A DNA stretch of 64,000 nucleotides from JAAFJU01 sp043764895 (GCA_043764895.1 JAYUJY010000185.1:1-64000); one strand, 5' to 3'; numbered from the stretch's first letter, positions 33,104-41,575 are shown. Notes: generated by a model from the letters alone, not told the origin. Numbers and translations: made by a program.

Positions 33104-34714
33104 CTATTGGGTTGATAAATGATTTGACCCGTGTGGGTTCGTAATGGAGATTCCTAGGCGATCGAGCAAATGATCACCTACTCGTAATGCATTTGCAATG
33201 ATGGTTAGGGTGGGATTTGAACCGAGATTCGATGGGAAGAAACTGCCATCAACAACGTAAAGATTATCAATATCATGAGTCCGACAGTGAAGATCTAAAA
33301 CGGAGGTTTCAGGATCGGTTCCAAAGCGACAAGTTCCACATTGATGAGCTACCCAACGCAACGGAAAGTTGCTGCTATAGTAGCGCGATCGATGACTATC
33401 AGTGTTGCTTTTAAAATTGGGTTGAGATTTTGAATCAATGGATTTAAGCACTTTGATCCAGCGGTGGACTAAACGATTAAACGATTCCTTATTATTGTCG
33501 GTGTACTCAAGCGAAATTCTCTCTCTCTTTAGACGGACTCGATTATTGGGATCGGGTAAATCTTCGCCCATAAGCCACCAGTCAACAGAATTCTGGGCTG
33601 CTTTAGCGGGTGAAAGATCGGGATCTAATGTAACGGGAACTTCGTTTTCCAGCATGGCTTGATTGACTTTGCCCGAGAGTTGAATCTGTCCCATGGGATA
33701 GGGAAACTCTGGTTCGCCCCAATAAAAGTCATTGATCCCAAGGGTTTTTTGAAACACGGTTGGGTTTTCGGATTGCATTACGCCCACGATGACTCCGCAA
33801 TTATGTTTCATGAAATTGCGTCCCACTTGGTCTGAACGATTAGCTAATCCATTGGGATGGTGGTCGTTGCTCGATCGGAGTAGCAATGCGGCTGAATTAA
33901 TTGCGCCACAAGCCACTACGATTAGATCAGCTTGAAACATTTGGATGTCATCTCCGATTTCAGTTTCTACTTTTGTAATCGTTCGACCTGTTGCATTGGT
34001 ATGCAGCCGTAAAACTTTTGCGCCTGTTAGTAAGGTGACGTTTGGAAATTGAATGGCTGGACGTACGGCTATCACTTCGGTATCGGCTTTGGCATGAATT
34101 AAGCAGGGATGTCCATCACAGGTTTCGCAACGAATGCATTCACTGAGTAATGGCTGTGCTTCGTTGAGCTTGATAGCCATCGGCAAATAAAATGGATGTA
34201 AACCTTGATTTTTTAGGTCGTTGTGAAGGGTTTGAATCCGGGGTTCGTGACTGAGGGCGCGGTAAGGATAATCTGTGGTGGTCCAAGGTTCGGTGGGATC
34301 AAGGCCCCGCTGGCCATGGACGGTGTAGAGTACTTCGGCTTGGGTGTAATAGGGTTCAAAATCTGCGTATTTGAGACCCCAAGCGGGAGAGAGACCCCCT
34401 TGATGCACCACGGTATTAAATTCTTCTTCTCTTGCCCGAAATAATGTGCCGCCATAAAATTTGGTGTTGCCGCCGACCCAATATCCAGCAGCAGGTTGTA
34501 GTTTATTTCCGTCTTTGTCTTGCCAAGCTTCGGCGTTAAAATAACGATCGTTTTTAGTAACTTCGACGGGATCCCAATTTGCTTTTTCTCGGGGTAGAAA
34601 GCCGCCGCGCTCTAGGAGAAGAATCTTTTTGCCGCTGGGGGCGAGTCGATGGGCAAGGGTGCCTCCACCTGCTCCAGTCCCGATGATAATAATGTCGTAG
34701 TGGAGATTAGTCAT
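33104..34714 (-). CDS. GMC-family FAD oxidoreductase
   Basis: 536 residues. The FAD-binding motif IIIGTGAGGGTLAHRLAPSG and LLLERGG lie at the N-terminus; AAGYWVGGNTKFYGG is the GMC signature region, and the C-terminus holds the active-site HQCGTCRFG and DGSFFPSNLGSNPTLTIIANALR. It oxidises an alcohol group of an unknown substrate. Extra cysteines appear in CIRCETCDGHPC. It is the first gene of the seven-gene redox run, so the promoter probably lies at 34715-34834. Confidence 0.9.
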   Translation of the reverse strand: MTNLHYDIIIIGTGAGGGTLAHRLAPSGKKILLLERGGFLPREKANWDPVEVTKNDRYFNAEAWQDKDGNKLQPAAGYWVGGNTKFYGGTLFRAREEEFNTVVHQGGLSPAWGLKYADFEPYYTQAEVLYTVHGQRGLDPTEPWTTTDYPYRALSHEPRIQTLHNDLKNQGLHPFYLPMAIKLNEAQPLLSECIRCETCDGHPCLIHAKADTEVIAVRPAIQFPNVTLLTGAKVLRLHTNATGRTITKVETEIGDDIQMFQADLIVVACGAINSAALLLRSSNDHHPNGLANRSDQVGRNFMKHNCGVIVGVMQSENPTVFQKTLGINDFYWGEPEFPYPMGQIQLSGKVNQAMLENEVPVTLDPDLSPAKAAQNSVDWWLMGEDLPDPNNRVRLKRERISLEYTDNNKESFNRLVHRWIKVLKSIDSKSQPNFKSNTDSHRSRYYSSNFPLRWVAHQCGTCRFGTDPETSVLDLHCRTHDIDNLYVVDGSFFPSNLGSNPTLTIIANALRVGDHLLDRLGISITNPHGSNHLSTQ

Positions 34715-34834
34715 GATAATCCCTTGGGCGATTTAAGTGACTGGCTTATGGGATTGTGACGGATTTGTAATGGGGTGACGACTCTCGATCGAGAGATGGG
34801 GTTCTCAATCGATCGATTAGGTTTGTAATGAATT

Positions 34835-36079
34835 TTAGGGTTCGATGTCGAGGGCTTGGAAAAGGGCGATGAGGATGATGTTGGAGAATAGAAAGCCTTC
34901 GGGGCAGGTGAGGCGGATGCGATCGGGGCTGATTTTGGTCCAGCCTTGTTTTTGGTAGCGGTGAAGGATATTCAGGACTTGGGTGATGAGGGTGGGGCTG
35001 TATTTGGCGTTTAGGTCGCTTAGGGCGATGCCTTCTTGAAGGCGGAGGCCCATCATTAGGGTTTCGAGGAGGCGATCGTTTGGGGAGGAGGGGGAGAGGA
35101 GGTAGGAGGGATTAGGGGGGGGCGTGGGATGCGCGCTCGTACGGGGGGAGAGGGTGCGGAGCCAGAGGTAGTAGGTGTCGCGGGTGCGGGGGCGGTTGAG
35201 GCGGTGGTCGTTTAGGAAGCTGGTGGCTCCCATGCCGAAGCCGTAGAAGGGTTGGGTGCGCCAGTAGGTGAGGTTGTGCTGGGATTCGTAGCCCGGTTTG
35301 GCGTGGTTGGAGATTTCGTAGTGGGGGTATCCGGCTGCGGTGAGGCGCTTGCTGGCGTGGCGGTACATTTGGGCGGTGGTTTCTTCAGGGGGGAGGTTCT
35401 TGAGCTGGCCTTTGTCGTGCTGTTTGCCGAAGACGGTGCCCGGTTCTATGGTGAGGTCGTAGGTGGAAAGATGGGTGGCGTCGGTGCCGATCGCCCAGGT
35501 TAGGCTGCTATCCCATTGCTCAAAGGTTAGGCCGGGAATGCCGGAAATTAGGTCTAGGCTAAAGTTGCTCAGATCGGCGGCGTGGAGATGTTCAATGGCA
35601 TGGAGGTTGTCGGTGTGGCGGTGCGATCGGCCTAAGGTTTCTAAATGCAAATCGTGAATGCTTTGGATGCCGAGGCTGTAGCGGTTGATGCCGAGGGCTT
35701 TCCAAGCGCGGAGGCGAGGGAGATCGAAGGTGCCTGGGTCGATTTCCATGGAGATTTCGATGTCCGGCGCAAATCCGTAGTGGGTTTCGAGAGTGCGGAG
35801 AATGCGATCGATTTGGTCCGTAGGGAGCAGCGAAGGCGTTCCGCCACCGAAAAAGAGTGTTTTCAGCGAGGACGCAGGATTCAGAAGGGGTGCGCCTCCC
35901 GCGCCCGGAGGATTTAAAGGAGAAAAATAGCGGATTTCCTGAAGAAGACGATCGGTATATTCGGCGATCATGGGGGAATTTTCGGGGAGGGCGCGATCGC
36001 CGATGGGCGTGATGGGGAAGTCGCAGTAGTAGCAGCGGCGGCGGCAGAAGGGGATGTGGATGTAAGCGGATTGGGGCAT
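34835..36079 (-). CDS. hemW: Radical SAM heme chaperone HemW
   Basis: 414 residues from the ATG at 36079 (MPQSAYIHIPFCRRRCYYCDF); an open frame upstream is only a translated tandem repeat. The radical SAM cluster is Cys12, Cys16, Cys19, with FFGGGTPSLL and the HemW-specific HYEISNHAKPGYESQHNLTYW. HemW inserts heme into respiratory or other heme proteins (formerly called coproporphyrinogen oxidase-like). Two Family A palindromes are translated in frame: near residues 58-66 and near 313-320 (in PRTSAHPTPPPNP). Confidence 0.93.
   Translation of the reverse strand: MPQSAYIHIPFCRRRCYYCDFPITPIGDRALPENSPMIAEYTDRLLQEIRYFSPLNPPGAGGAPLLNPASSLKTLFFGGGTPSLLPTDQIDRILRTLETHYGFAPDIEISMEIDPGTFDLPRLRAWKALGINRYSLGIQSIHDLHLETLGRSHRHTDNLHAIEHLHAADLSNFSLDLISGIPGLTFEQWDSSLTWAIGTDATHLSTYDLTIEPGTVFGKQHDKGQLKNLPPEETTAQMYRHASKRLTAAGYPHYEISNHAKPGYESQHNLTYWRTQPFYGFGMGATSFLNDHRLNRPRTRDTYYLWLRTLSPRTSAHPTPPPNPSYLLSPSSPNDRLLETLMMGLRLQEGIALSDLNAKYSPTLITQVLNILHRYQKQGWTKISPDRIRLTCPEGFLFSNIILIALFQALDIEP
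35119..35144 (+). repeat. Family A palindromic repeat inside hemW (copy 1)
   Basis: GGGGCGTGGGATGCGCGCTC then GTACGG on the plus strand, within hemW read on the minus strand. It encodes a Pro/Ser/Thr-rich insert. Confidence 0.7.
35886..35911 (-). repeat. Family A palindromic repeat inside hemW (copy 2, reverse)
   Basis: Plus strand reads GGGGTGCGCCTCCCGCGCCC then GGAG; its complement matches the Family A core GGGCGCGGGAGGCGCACCC. It encodes a Pro/Gly/Ala-rich insert between the radical SAM Cys cluster and the GGGTP motif. Confidence 0.65.
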
Positions 36080-36082
36080 GGG

Positions 36083-36175
36083 GTGAGAAGTGAGAATGGG
36101 GAATTGGGAAGTGAGAATGGGGAGTTGAGAAGTGAGAATGGGAGTTGAGAAGTGAGAATGGGAGTTGAGGATGGG
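36083..36175. repeat. Tandem repeat upstream of hemW
   Basis: About four imperfect copies of a 19-21 base unit GAGAAGTGAGAATGGGAGTT, ending at the hemW start. Related degenerate text is at 13015-13050 and 62742-62778. It covers the expected hemW leader and so may influence expression. Confidence 0.65.
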
Positions 36176-36299
36176 GTGGCGGAAATTACGCAACATCAAA
36201 ATACATTAGCGTTTTGTGTGGCGGGATATAATGGGCGAGAGCGGGTTATTGTTGAGTTCCTGCGCCGTCCTTTTTAGTTGCCTGTGCGCTGCTGGTTTT

Positions 36300-37364
36300 A
36301 TGCTTGATGCTTTGATTGTTCTCATTTTTATTGTGGCTGGCGCGGGAATTGGGTATCGCGGCATAGAGGTGCTCCCACCTGAGGTTTTGGCGAGGGTAAG
36401 CAGTCTGGAATCGCTGCGATTGGTGGTTTCACCCTTCGGTGCGTTGATCGGTGCGTCGATGGGGTTGTTGGCTCAGACGAATTATCGGAAGCTGGAGCGG
36501 AAGGTGAAGGCGATGTCTGCCGTCAGCCTTTTAAGCCGATCGGGTGGGTTGGTTTTGGGACTACTCATTGCAAACTTGTTGTTGGCTCCTATTTTTCTGT
36601 TGCCGATTCCAAGTGAGTTTACGTTTATTAAGCCCTTGACGGCGGTGCTCGGGAGCGTGCTGTTTTCGTATCTGGGTGTATCACTGGCGGATACTCAAGG
36701 TCCAAGTTTGCTGCGGTTGCTCAATCCGGAGAGTACGGAGTCGTTGCTGCTGGCGGATGGGACGCTCAAACGGGCGATGGCGAAGGTGTTGGATACGAGT
36801 GTGATTATTGATGGGCGGATTGATGCGCTGATGCGGACGGGGTTTATTGAGGGGCAGTTGTTGGTGCCGCAGTTTGTGTTGATGGAGTTGCAGGTGTTGG
36901 CGGATGCGGGAAATGATATGAAGCGAAGCCGGGGGCGTCGGGGGCTAGATATTTTGAATTCGATGCGATCGGATTTTCCCGATCGGGTGGTGATTCATCC
37001 GGCAGACTATGCGGATATGGGGACGGTCGATGAGAAGCTAGTGCGGCTGGTAGGTGATATCAGTGGAATTCTGTTGACGACTGATTATAACCTTAACAAA
37101 GTGGCGACAGTTCAAGATGTGCTGGTGTTAAATATCAATGATTTGGCACAGGCAATCCGTCCAACCTATATTCCGGGAGATCTGATTGATCTGAAGATTT
37201 TGAAGAGCGGGAAGGAGCCGACACAGGGTGTTGGGTATTTGCAGGATGGGACGATGGTGGTGGTGGATGATGGGAAGTCTGCGATGGGTAAAGCGGTTCA
37301 GGTGGTCGTAACGAGCGCATTACAAACGAGTGCAGGTCGGATGATTTTCGCGAAGTTGACGTAG
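36300..37364 (+). CDS. PIN/TRAM-domain membrane protein (YacL-like)
   Basis: 354 residues from the ATG at 36300 (MLDALIVLIFIVAG), the start matching recalled homologues; frames from 36216 or 36231 would add one more hydrophobic segment. Several membrane spans fill the first 130 residues. The PIN nuclease domain then shows KVLDTSVIIDGRIDAL, VLMELQVLADAG and LLTTDYNLNKVA with the acidic metal-binding residues; a TRAM RNA-binding domain ends the protein (LKILKSGKEPTQGVGYLQDGTMVVVDDG). A membrane-bound RNase is likely, target unknown. Confidence 0.92.
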   Translation: MLDALIVLIFIVAGAGIGYRGIEVLPPEVLARVSSLESLRLVVSPFGALIGASMGLLAQTNYRKLERKVKAMSAVSLLSRSGGLVLGLLIANLLLAPIFLLPIPSEFTFIKPLTAVLGSVLFSYLGVSLADTQGPSLLRLLNPESTESLLLADGTLKRAMAKVLDTSVIIDGRIDALMRTGFIEGQLLVPQFVLMELQVLADAGNDMKRSRGRRGLDILNSMRSDFPDRVVIHPADYADMGTVDEKLVRLVGDISGILLTTDYNLNKVATVQDVLVLNINDLAQAIRPTYIPGDLIDLKILKSGKEPTQGVGYLQDGTMVVVDDGKSAMGKAVQVVVTSALQTSAGRMIFAKLT

Positions 37365-37367
37365 GTA

Positions 37368-37574
37368 GGGACTGGTTCCGCAGCGTGGGAAGAGAAAGAC
37401 TGACTACGCAAGGGGTACGGGGATTAGCGATCGGACCCAATGCACGAGAATTGCTAATCAAAAATCTGAAAACCTGATTCTGCCGTTCAACGGATCTCAG
37501 ACTCCCAAGATCGCTATATTCTACACTCCTTGCCCAGTAAGGACTTTGACACCCCATGTTGCGGAACCAGTCCC
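37368..37574. mobile_element. 207-bp MITE-like element with terminal inverted repeats
   Basis: Left end GGGACTGGTTCCGCA (37368-37382) is perfectly complementary to the right end TGCGGAACCAGTCCC (37560-37574); the similarity continues a few bases inwards (GCGTGGG versus ACATGGGG reversed). No transposase ORF lies inside. It starts 3 bases after the PIN/TRAM gene stop. No target duplication was found. A non-autonomous element or insertion-sequence relic is likely. Confidence 0.6.
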
Positions 37575-37750
37575 AACGGGCTTCAAATGGAGAAATAACG
37601 GCAAGGGCACAGAATCTGTTACCTGGAACGCTGGTGGCGAGGCTAAAAATAAATAGTCTTCGTAAATCGTCTAGCCTCACATCACTGAATCGATCGGCCT
37701 TTCTCCCAAGCTATAATTGTTTTTAATGAAGTCGTAGCGAGGTCAATCCC

Positions 37751-38026
37751 ATGGCAGTTCGCCAACCCCGATATAGTAAAGAAGAGTTCGCCCAGCGAGG
37801 TGATGCTTGGTATGAGTCAGAGGTCCGTCAACAAGTCGAAGAAGGCAATCATGGGAAGATCGTTGCAATTGATATCGAGACTGGGGACTTTGAATTAGCT
37901 GAGGCTCCCCGGATGGCAGTCGATCGTCTGTACGATCGTCATCCGGATGCGCAGCCTTGGGTCATCCGGATTGGACATCGCTCAGTGTTTCGGATTGGTA
38001 GCCAGAGTTTGAGGAAGCTTGCATGA
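37751..38026 (+). CDS. Conserved cyanobacterial hypothetical protein, partner of aspartic protease-like gene
   Basis: 91 residues, hydrophilic: YSKEEFAQRGDAWYESEVRQQVE, then KIVAIDIETGDFELAE and DAQPWVIRIGHRSVFRIG. I recall proteins of this kind only as hypothetical cyanobacterial ones. The stop overlaps the next ATG by 4 bases (ATGA), so the two are translationally coupled, an organisation reminiscent of toxin-antitoxin pairs, though no such function is shown. Confidence 0.8.
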   Translation: MAVRQPRYSKEEFAQRGDAWYESEVRQQVEEGNHGKIVAIDIETGDFELAEAPRMAVDRLYDRHPDAQPWVIRIGHRSVFRIGSQSLRKLA

Positions 38027-38394
38027 TGTTTGGTGTGGTGAGTGATAGCTGCGAGGCGATCGTGAAAGTAACTGTAGGGCGAGCTGATGCGCCTAAAATT
38101 ACTGTAGAGGCATTGATCGATACAGGGTTTACCAGTTTTTTATCTCTGCCAATCTCGATGATTACGTCCCTCGGCTTACCTTGGCATTTTAGTGATATCG
38201 GGACTTTGGGGGACGGGAGTGAAGTTGTTTTTGAGGTCTACACTGGCCATGTAATTTGGGATGGCCAGATTCAAGTCGTCGATGTGGTCGCCTCAGAAGC
38301 GATGCCCTTAGTCGGAATGGGTCTGCTGTATGGATTTAAGTTCCAAGTTGAAGTTGTTGAAGGTGGAATGATTACCATCGAAGCGATCCGGTAA
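38023..38394 (+). CDS. Retropepsin-like (clan AA) aspartic protease
   Basis: 123 residues; ATG at 38023 or 38026. The active-site motif is EALIDTGFTSFLSLP (Asp-Thr-Gly followed by a hydrophobic strand), with the downstream AMPLVGMGLLYGFKFQVEV expected of retroviral-type single-domain aspartic proteases, which work as dimers. No transposon or virus gene is near. It forms a tight pair with the overlapping upstream 91-residue gene. Confidence 0.8.
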   Translation: MMFGVVSDSCEAIVKVTVGRADAPKITVEALIDTGFTSFLSLPISMITSLGLPWHFSDIGTLGDGSEVVFEVYTGHVIWDGQIQVVDVVASEAMPLVGMGLLYGFKFQVEVVEGGMITIEAIR

Positions 38395-38475
38395 TTTGAG
38401 GCTTTCTAGTACGGCACGGTCTAATGAACCTCATGAAGCGGATTAATTGAGTTAGCTGTGTGCTGATTTGCTGAC

Positions 38476-39144
38476 TTAGACTTGAGTATTGCAGATCTGT
38501 TTCGCTACGATTTGCTTGAGTAATTTGAGAATAATGGCTGTTTCGAGGCGTTCGTTATACTCCCTTGAACACTCAACTCGGAGGTGAGGACGATCGCTCT
38601 TGATGTGGCTGACTTCGGCGCGCAAAAAGGTCCAACTGTCTGCAATGGTGTAGCACCCAAATATTTCCTGTGGTTCATGGTTATTCTGTTGCCAATTCAT
38701 CCAAGCGGCGGCGAGGAGTTCACCATAAAGCTGAAAAATTGGGTTTTGGGCTTCTACGCCGCGTTTTGTTTCGATCATGACGAGATAAGGTGTTTTGATG
38801 CGCCCGACGCCACTCCGGCCAATGACCCCATCGGCGATGCCTTCTAACTCGAACTGGGAATATTGGGCGCGCAAGGCGACTTCTGCCCAAACTTGAATGT
38901 TGCCTTGCTCGGCTAATATTAAAAGTGGATAAATAGCTCTAGCCCAAATCGTTGCTTCATTAAACAGATGCACCTGAGTGTTTTGCAATCGTTTTTGGAG
39001 CAGATTGACGTCGTAATGTTCGGCTTCACTCAGCTCAACTAGGCTGATATCTTCCCAAACTAAAGACGTGCCGCTCGTTTCTTGCAGTGTCACGATCGTC
39101 TCAATGTCCGCTAACGATAAACTGGAGATCTTGAACTTCTGCAT
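38476..39144 (-). CDS. PD-(D/E)XK-nuclease-like protein, paralogue 2
   Basis: 222 residues. The pattern GIADGVIGR ... YLVMIETKRGVEAQNPIFQLYGELLAAA fits a PD-(D/E)XK core (Asp, then Glu-x-Lys), but the sequence is distant from the other two paralogues in the window. The next gene (39224) is another member, transcribed in the same direction about 80 bases upstream, so they may form a pair. Function unknown. Confidence 0.7.
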   Translation of the reverse strand: MQKFKISSLSLADIETIVTLQETSGTSLVWEDISLVELSEAEHYDVNLLQKRLQNTQVHLFNEATIWARAIYPLLILAEQGNIQVWAEVALRAQYSQFELEGIADGVIGRSGVGRIKTPYLVMIETKRGVEAQNPIFQLYGELLAAAWMNWQQNNHEPQEIFGCYTIADSWTFLRAEVSHIKSDRPHLRVECSREYNERLETAIILKLLKQIVAKQICNTQV

Positions 39145-39223
39145 CAGCGTTGTAGGATAGAGGTCAGGTCACCTTTTTAGTATATGGGATTTGGCGATCG
39201 AAACTAAACAATTGGACTCTATG

Positions 39224-39826
39224 TTAAATCAAGTCTTCACACCGTTGGAATAGGAAATTGAGGGCTGACATTAATGCATCTAAATCGTACAGCGCATAAC
39301 CCTGGGTTTCTTTCACAAAGCTTTGATTGATCAGTTTTCCAAATTGCCATAACTGACCGTTGGTTACAATTCCATAAACGGGTTGTTCTGGGCGATCGTT
39401 CATTTTCTGCATCGCCACCATTTGGGCTAAACATTGCCCCCAACCTTTAATAAAGTCGTCCTTCTTCGCCTCTACTGCAACAAAATAAGGCTGATCTAAT
39501 ACGACTTTTCCCAAGGGCGATCGCTTGGCTAGGATGTAATCTGGAATTCCCGTCAGCCGATCGTCGTAGGTAATGGCTTTGTGGCTCCACAGCGATAGCT
39601 TCTGATAATGTTGCCGATAGACTGTGGAAAGAATGGGGAAAAGGATCATCTCACACACTGCCGATTCGGATTCATCAAACGTCAACTCTGCTTGGTAGAA
39701 GGCTAAGTCATTCCTAAAACTATCTGGAATGGGAAACTCTAGCGAGGCTAGAAATCGATCGCTTGTACTGGTGATCTGATATTCAGTTAAGACTTCTGCG
39801 ATCGATTTGAAGCTGTCAAACGACAT
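39224..39826 (-). CDS. PD-(D/E)XK-nuclease-like protein, paralogue 3
   Basis: 200 residues. GIPDYILAKR and FVAVEAKKDDFIKGWGQCLAQM give the Asp / Glu-x-Lys core; GIVTNGQLWQFG and YDLDALMSALNFLFQRCED follow. It is a clear paralogue of the gene at 23776-24423. Such proteins are usually annotated as hypothetical or restriction-endonuclease-like; no methylase is adjacent. Confidence 0.75.
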   Translation of the reverse strand: MSFDSFKSIAEVLTEYQITSTSDRFLASLEFPIPDSFRNDLAFYQAELTFDESESAVCEMILFPILSTVYRQHYQKLSLWSHKAITYDDRLTGIPDYILAKRSPLGKVVLDQPYFVAVEAKKDDFIKGWGQCLAQMVAMQKMNDRPEQPVYGIVTNGQLWQFGKLINQSFVKETQGYALYDLDALMSALNFLFQRCEDLI

Positions 39827-39865
39827 AATGAGTTCTCAATAAGTGAAACATTAAAAACACTTTTT

Positions 39866-40750
39866 CTATTTTAACAGGATTACCGAATCGATGAATTTTT
39901 GAACGTGTTGAAGGTTGGGTTCGGCCATGTGGTTGTCATGCCCGCCGCCTACGATCGTCACGAGTTGTTTGGGTTCGGGTGCGGTGGCGTAGAGTTTGTT
40001 TCCCATCTCTACCGGAATCTGAAAATCTTCTGTGCCTTGAATGATCATCACGGGCATTTTGATCCCTTTCATTTTATCTAATGATTCAAATCGTTGTCTG
40101 AGTAATAATTCGATCGGTAGAAGCCAATACACCCCAAACCGTTTGGTCATATCGCGCATACTGGTAAACGAACTTTGGACAATTAGGGCGGCGGCTTCTG
40201 GATGTTTAGATGCGACATCAACAGCGATCGCGCCCCCGATCGAATGGCCGTAAAGCACAATGTTTGAAGGGGCGACTTTTCGGGTTTGCGTCAGATAGTT
40301 CCAGGCGGCTTGTCCATCTTCGTAAACCTGGGTTTCTGTTGGAAAATCTCCGCTGCTTTGTCCGAAGCCCCGATAGTCAAACAGAACAACGGTGTATCCC
40401 AATTTGTGAAACTGAAGTGCTTGACTTACATTAGATCCGATGTTCATTGCGTTGTGATGAAAGTAAAGCATCACGGGCGCGTTTGCGTTCTCCCCAGCAA
40501 TCCACCAGCCATGAATTTGTTCTGTTTTTCCTGATGCATTTACGACCGGAATCCAAAGTTCTTCGTACTTCAATTGGTACAAACTAGGCGTATGTTCAAG
40601 CGATCGCGCAGGGTGAAACATCAGTCGCTGTTGTTGAAAATAGAGCAATCCACAGACGACAATGTACCCGATCGCAAATCGCCCTGCTACCCTCTGCACA
40701 AATCGCCGTTTTAGGAATTGACGGGCTAATCCGATCGACCACTTTTCCAC
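39866..40750 (-). CDS. Alpha/beta hydrolase, membrane-anchored
   Basis: 294 residues from a GTG at 40750 (GGGGTGA upstream); a TTG at 40807 is an alternative. An N-terminal membrane segment (FAIGYIVVCGLLYF) is followed by an alpha/beta hydrolase fold: oxyanion region FHHNAMNIGSNV, DYRGFGQS, nucleophile elbow YGHSIGGA (Ser), acid IIQGTEDFQIP and catalytic His in GGGHDNHM. It resembles BEM46/ABHD13-like hydrolases. Its start overlaps a 40-residue membrane microprotein gene by 25 bases. Confidence 0.88.
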   Translation of the reverse strand: MEKWSIGLARQFLKRRFVQRVAGRFAIGYIVVCGLLYFQQQRLMFHPARSLEHTPSLYQLKYEELWIPVVNASGKTEQIHGWWIAGENANAPVMLYFHHNAMNIGSNVSQALQFHKLGYTVVLFDYRGFGQSSGDFPTETQVYEDGQAAWNYLTQTRKVAPSNIVLYGHSIGGAIAVDVASKHPEAAALIVQSSFTSMRDMTKRFGVYWLLPIELLLRQRFESLDKMKGIKMPVMIIQGTEDFQIPVEMGNKLYATAPEPKQLVTIVGGGHDNHMAEPNLQHVQKFIDSVILLK

Positions 40751-40848
40751 AATGTCACCCCAATCACAAACGCCAGAAGTCCCACGTAGCCTACCACAAA
40801 GCTCCAATCCTGCCAGCTTCCCGAAATCATGCTGTCAAAGCTGCCCAT
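40726..40848 (-). CDS. Putative 40-residue single-span membrane protein overlapping the hydrolase gene
   Basis: Open frame ATG (40848) to TAG (40726) with an excellent ribosome site (TAGGAGGGCATC before ATG). The peptide starts MGSFDSMISGSWQDWSFVVG, has one membrane span (about 16-34) and ends WKSGRSD. It overlaps the GTG start of the hydrolase gene by 25 bases in another frame, which suggests translational coupling. No family recognised. Confidence 0.55.
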   Translation of the reverse strand: MGSFDSMISGSWQDWSFVVGYVGLLAFVIGVTLWKSGRSD

Positions 40849-40936
40849 GATGCCCTCCTACCCGATATGCTAGAGATGAATACCATTAATTTGTAACGCT
40901 GATCAATCGAGTCCCTTATTAAGCGGTGAACAAACG

Positions 40937-41575
40937 ATGACTCTCGCAACCGATCGTCCTTTGGTCCAAGACCTGCAACGATTCACGTTAGACGACTATC
41001 TGAACTACAACGACGGGGCTGATACCCGTTATGAATTGGTCAATGGAGAATTAATCCCGATGAGTCTTGGTACTGGAAAGCATGGCAGAGTGACTGAATT
41101 TATCCGTGATGAACTGAACGGCGCAATTAAGCGATCGAACCTTCTTTGGACAGCAACTGATATGAAAATTGGCATTCAGTCTCCAAGAGGAACGCGGTGG
41201 GATACCTGTCGAATTCCAGACATCGTGGTTCTCCCGGCTAAACAATGGGAAGATATGGATAATCGCGAGGCGGTGATTCGACTGAATGAACCGTTTCCAT
41301 TACTCGTGGTCGAAGTCGTAAGTCCGTCCACTGCCTCAGACGATTACCGTGCCAAACGGAGCGAGTACGCTGTATTAGATATTCCTGAATACTGGATTAT
41401 TGATCCGATCAAAGGCCGTGTCACCGTTTGTACGCTGGTGGAAGGAGCTTACGATGATCAGGTGTTTCAAGGGGAAAGCGTAATGGTCTCTCCTACTTTT
41501 CCGTCTATTGACCTCACCGCCGACCAAATCTTAAGCGCAAAACGATCGGAAGATTCTAAGATAGAGGAAATCTAA
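40937..41575 (+). CDS. Uma2-family (DUF820) putative endonuclease
   Basis: 212 residues. Typical Uma2 layout: YLNYNDGADTRYELVNGELIPM, then IPDIVVLP, LLVVEVVSPSTASDDYRAKRSEYAVLDIPEYWIID with the PD-(D/E)XK-like Asp, Glu and Lys residues. This family is hugely expanded in cyanobacteria and its function is unproven. Followed after 23 bases by the TIGR04376 gene. Confidence 0.92.
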   Translation: MTLATDRPLVQDLQRFTLDDYLNYNDGADTRYELVNGELIPMSLGTGKHGRVTEFIRDELNGAIKRSNLLWTATDMKIGIQSPRGTRWDTCRIPDIVVLPAKQWEDMDNREAVIRLNEPFPLLVVEVVSPSTASDDYRAKRSEYAVLDIPEYWIIDPIKGRVTVCTLVEGAYDDQVFQGESVMVSPTFPSIDLTADQILSAKRSEDSKIEEI

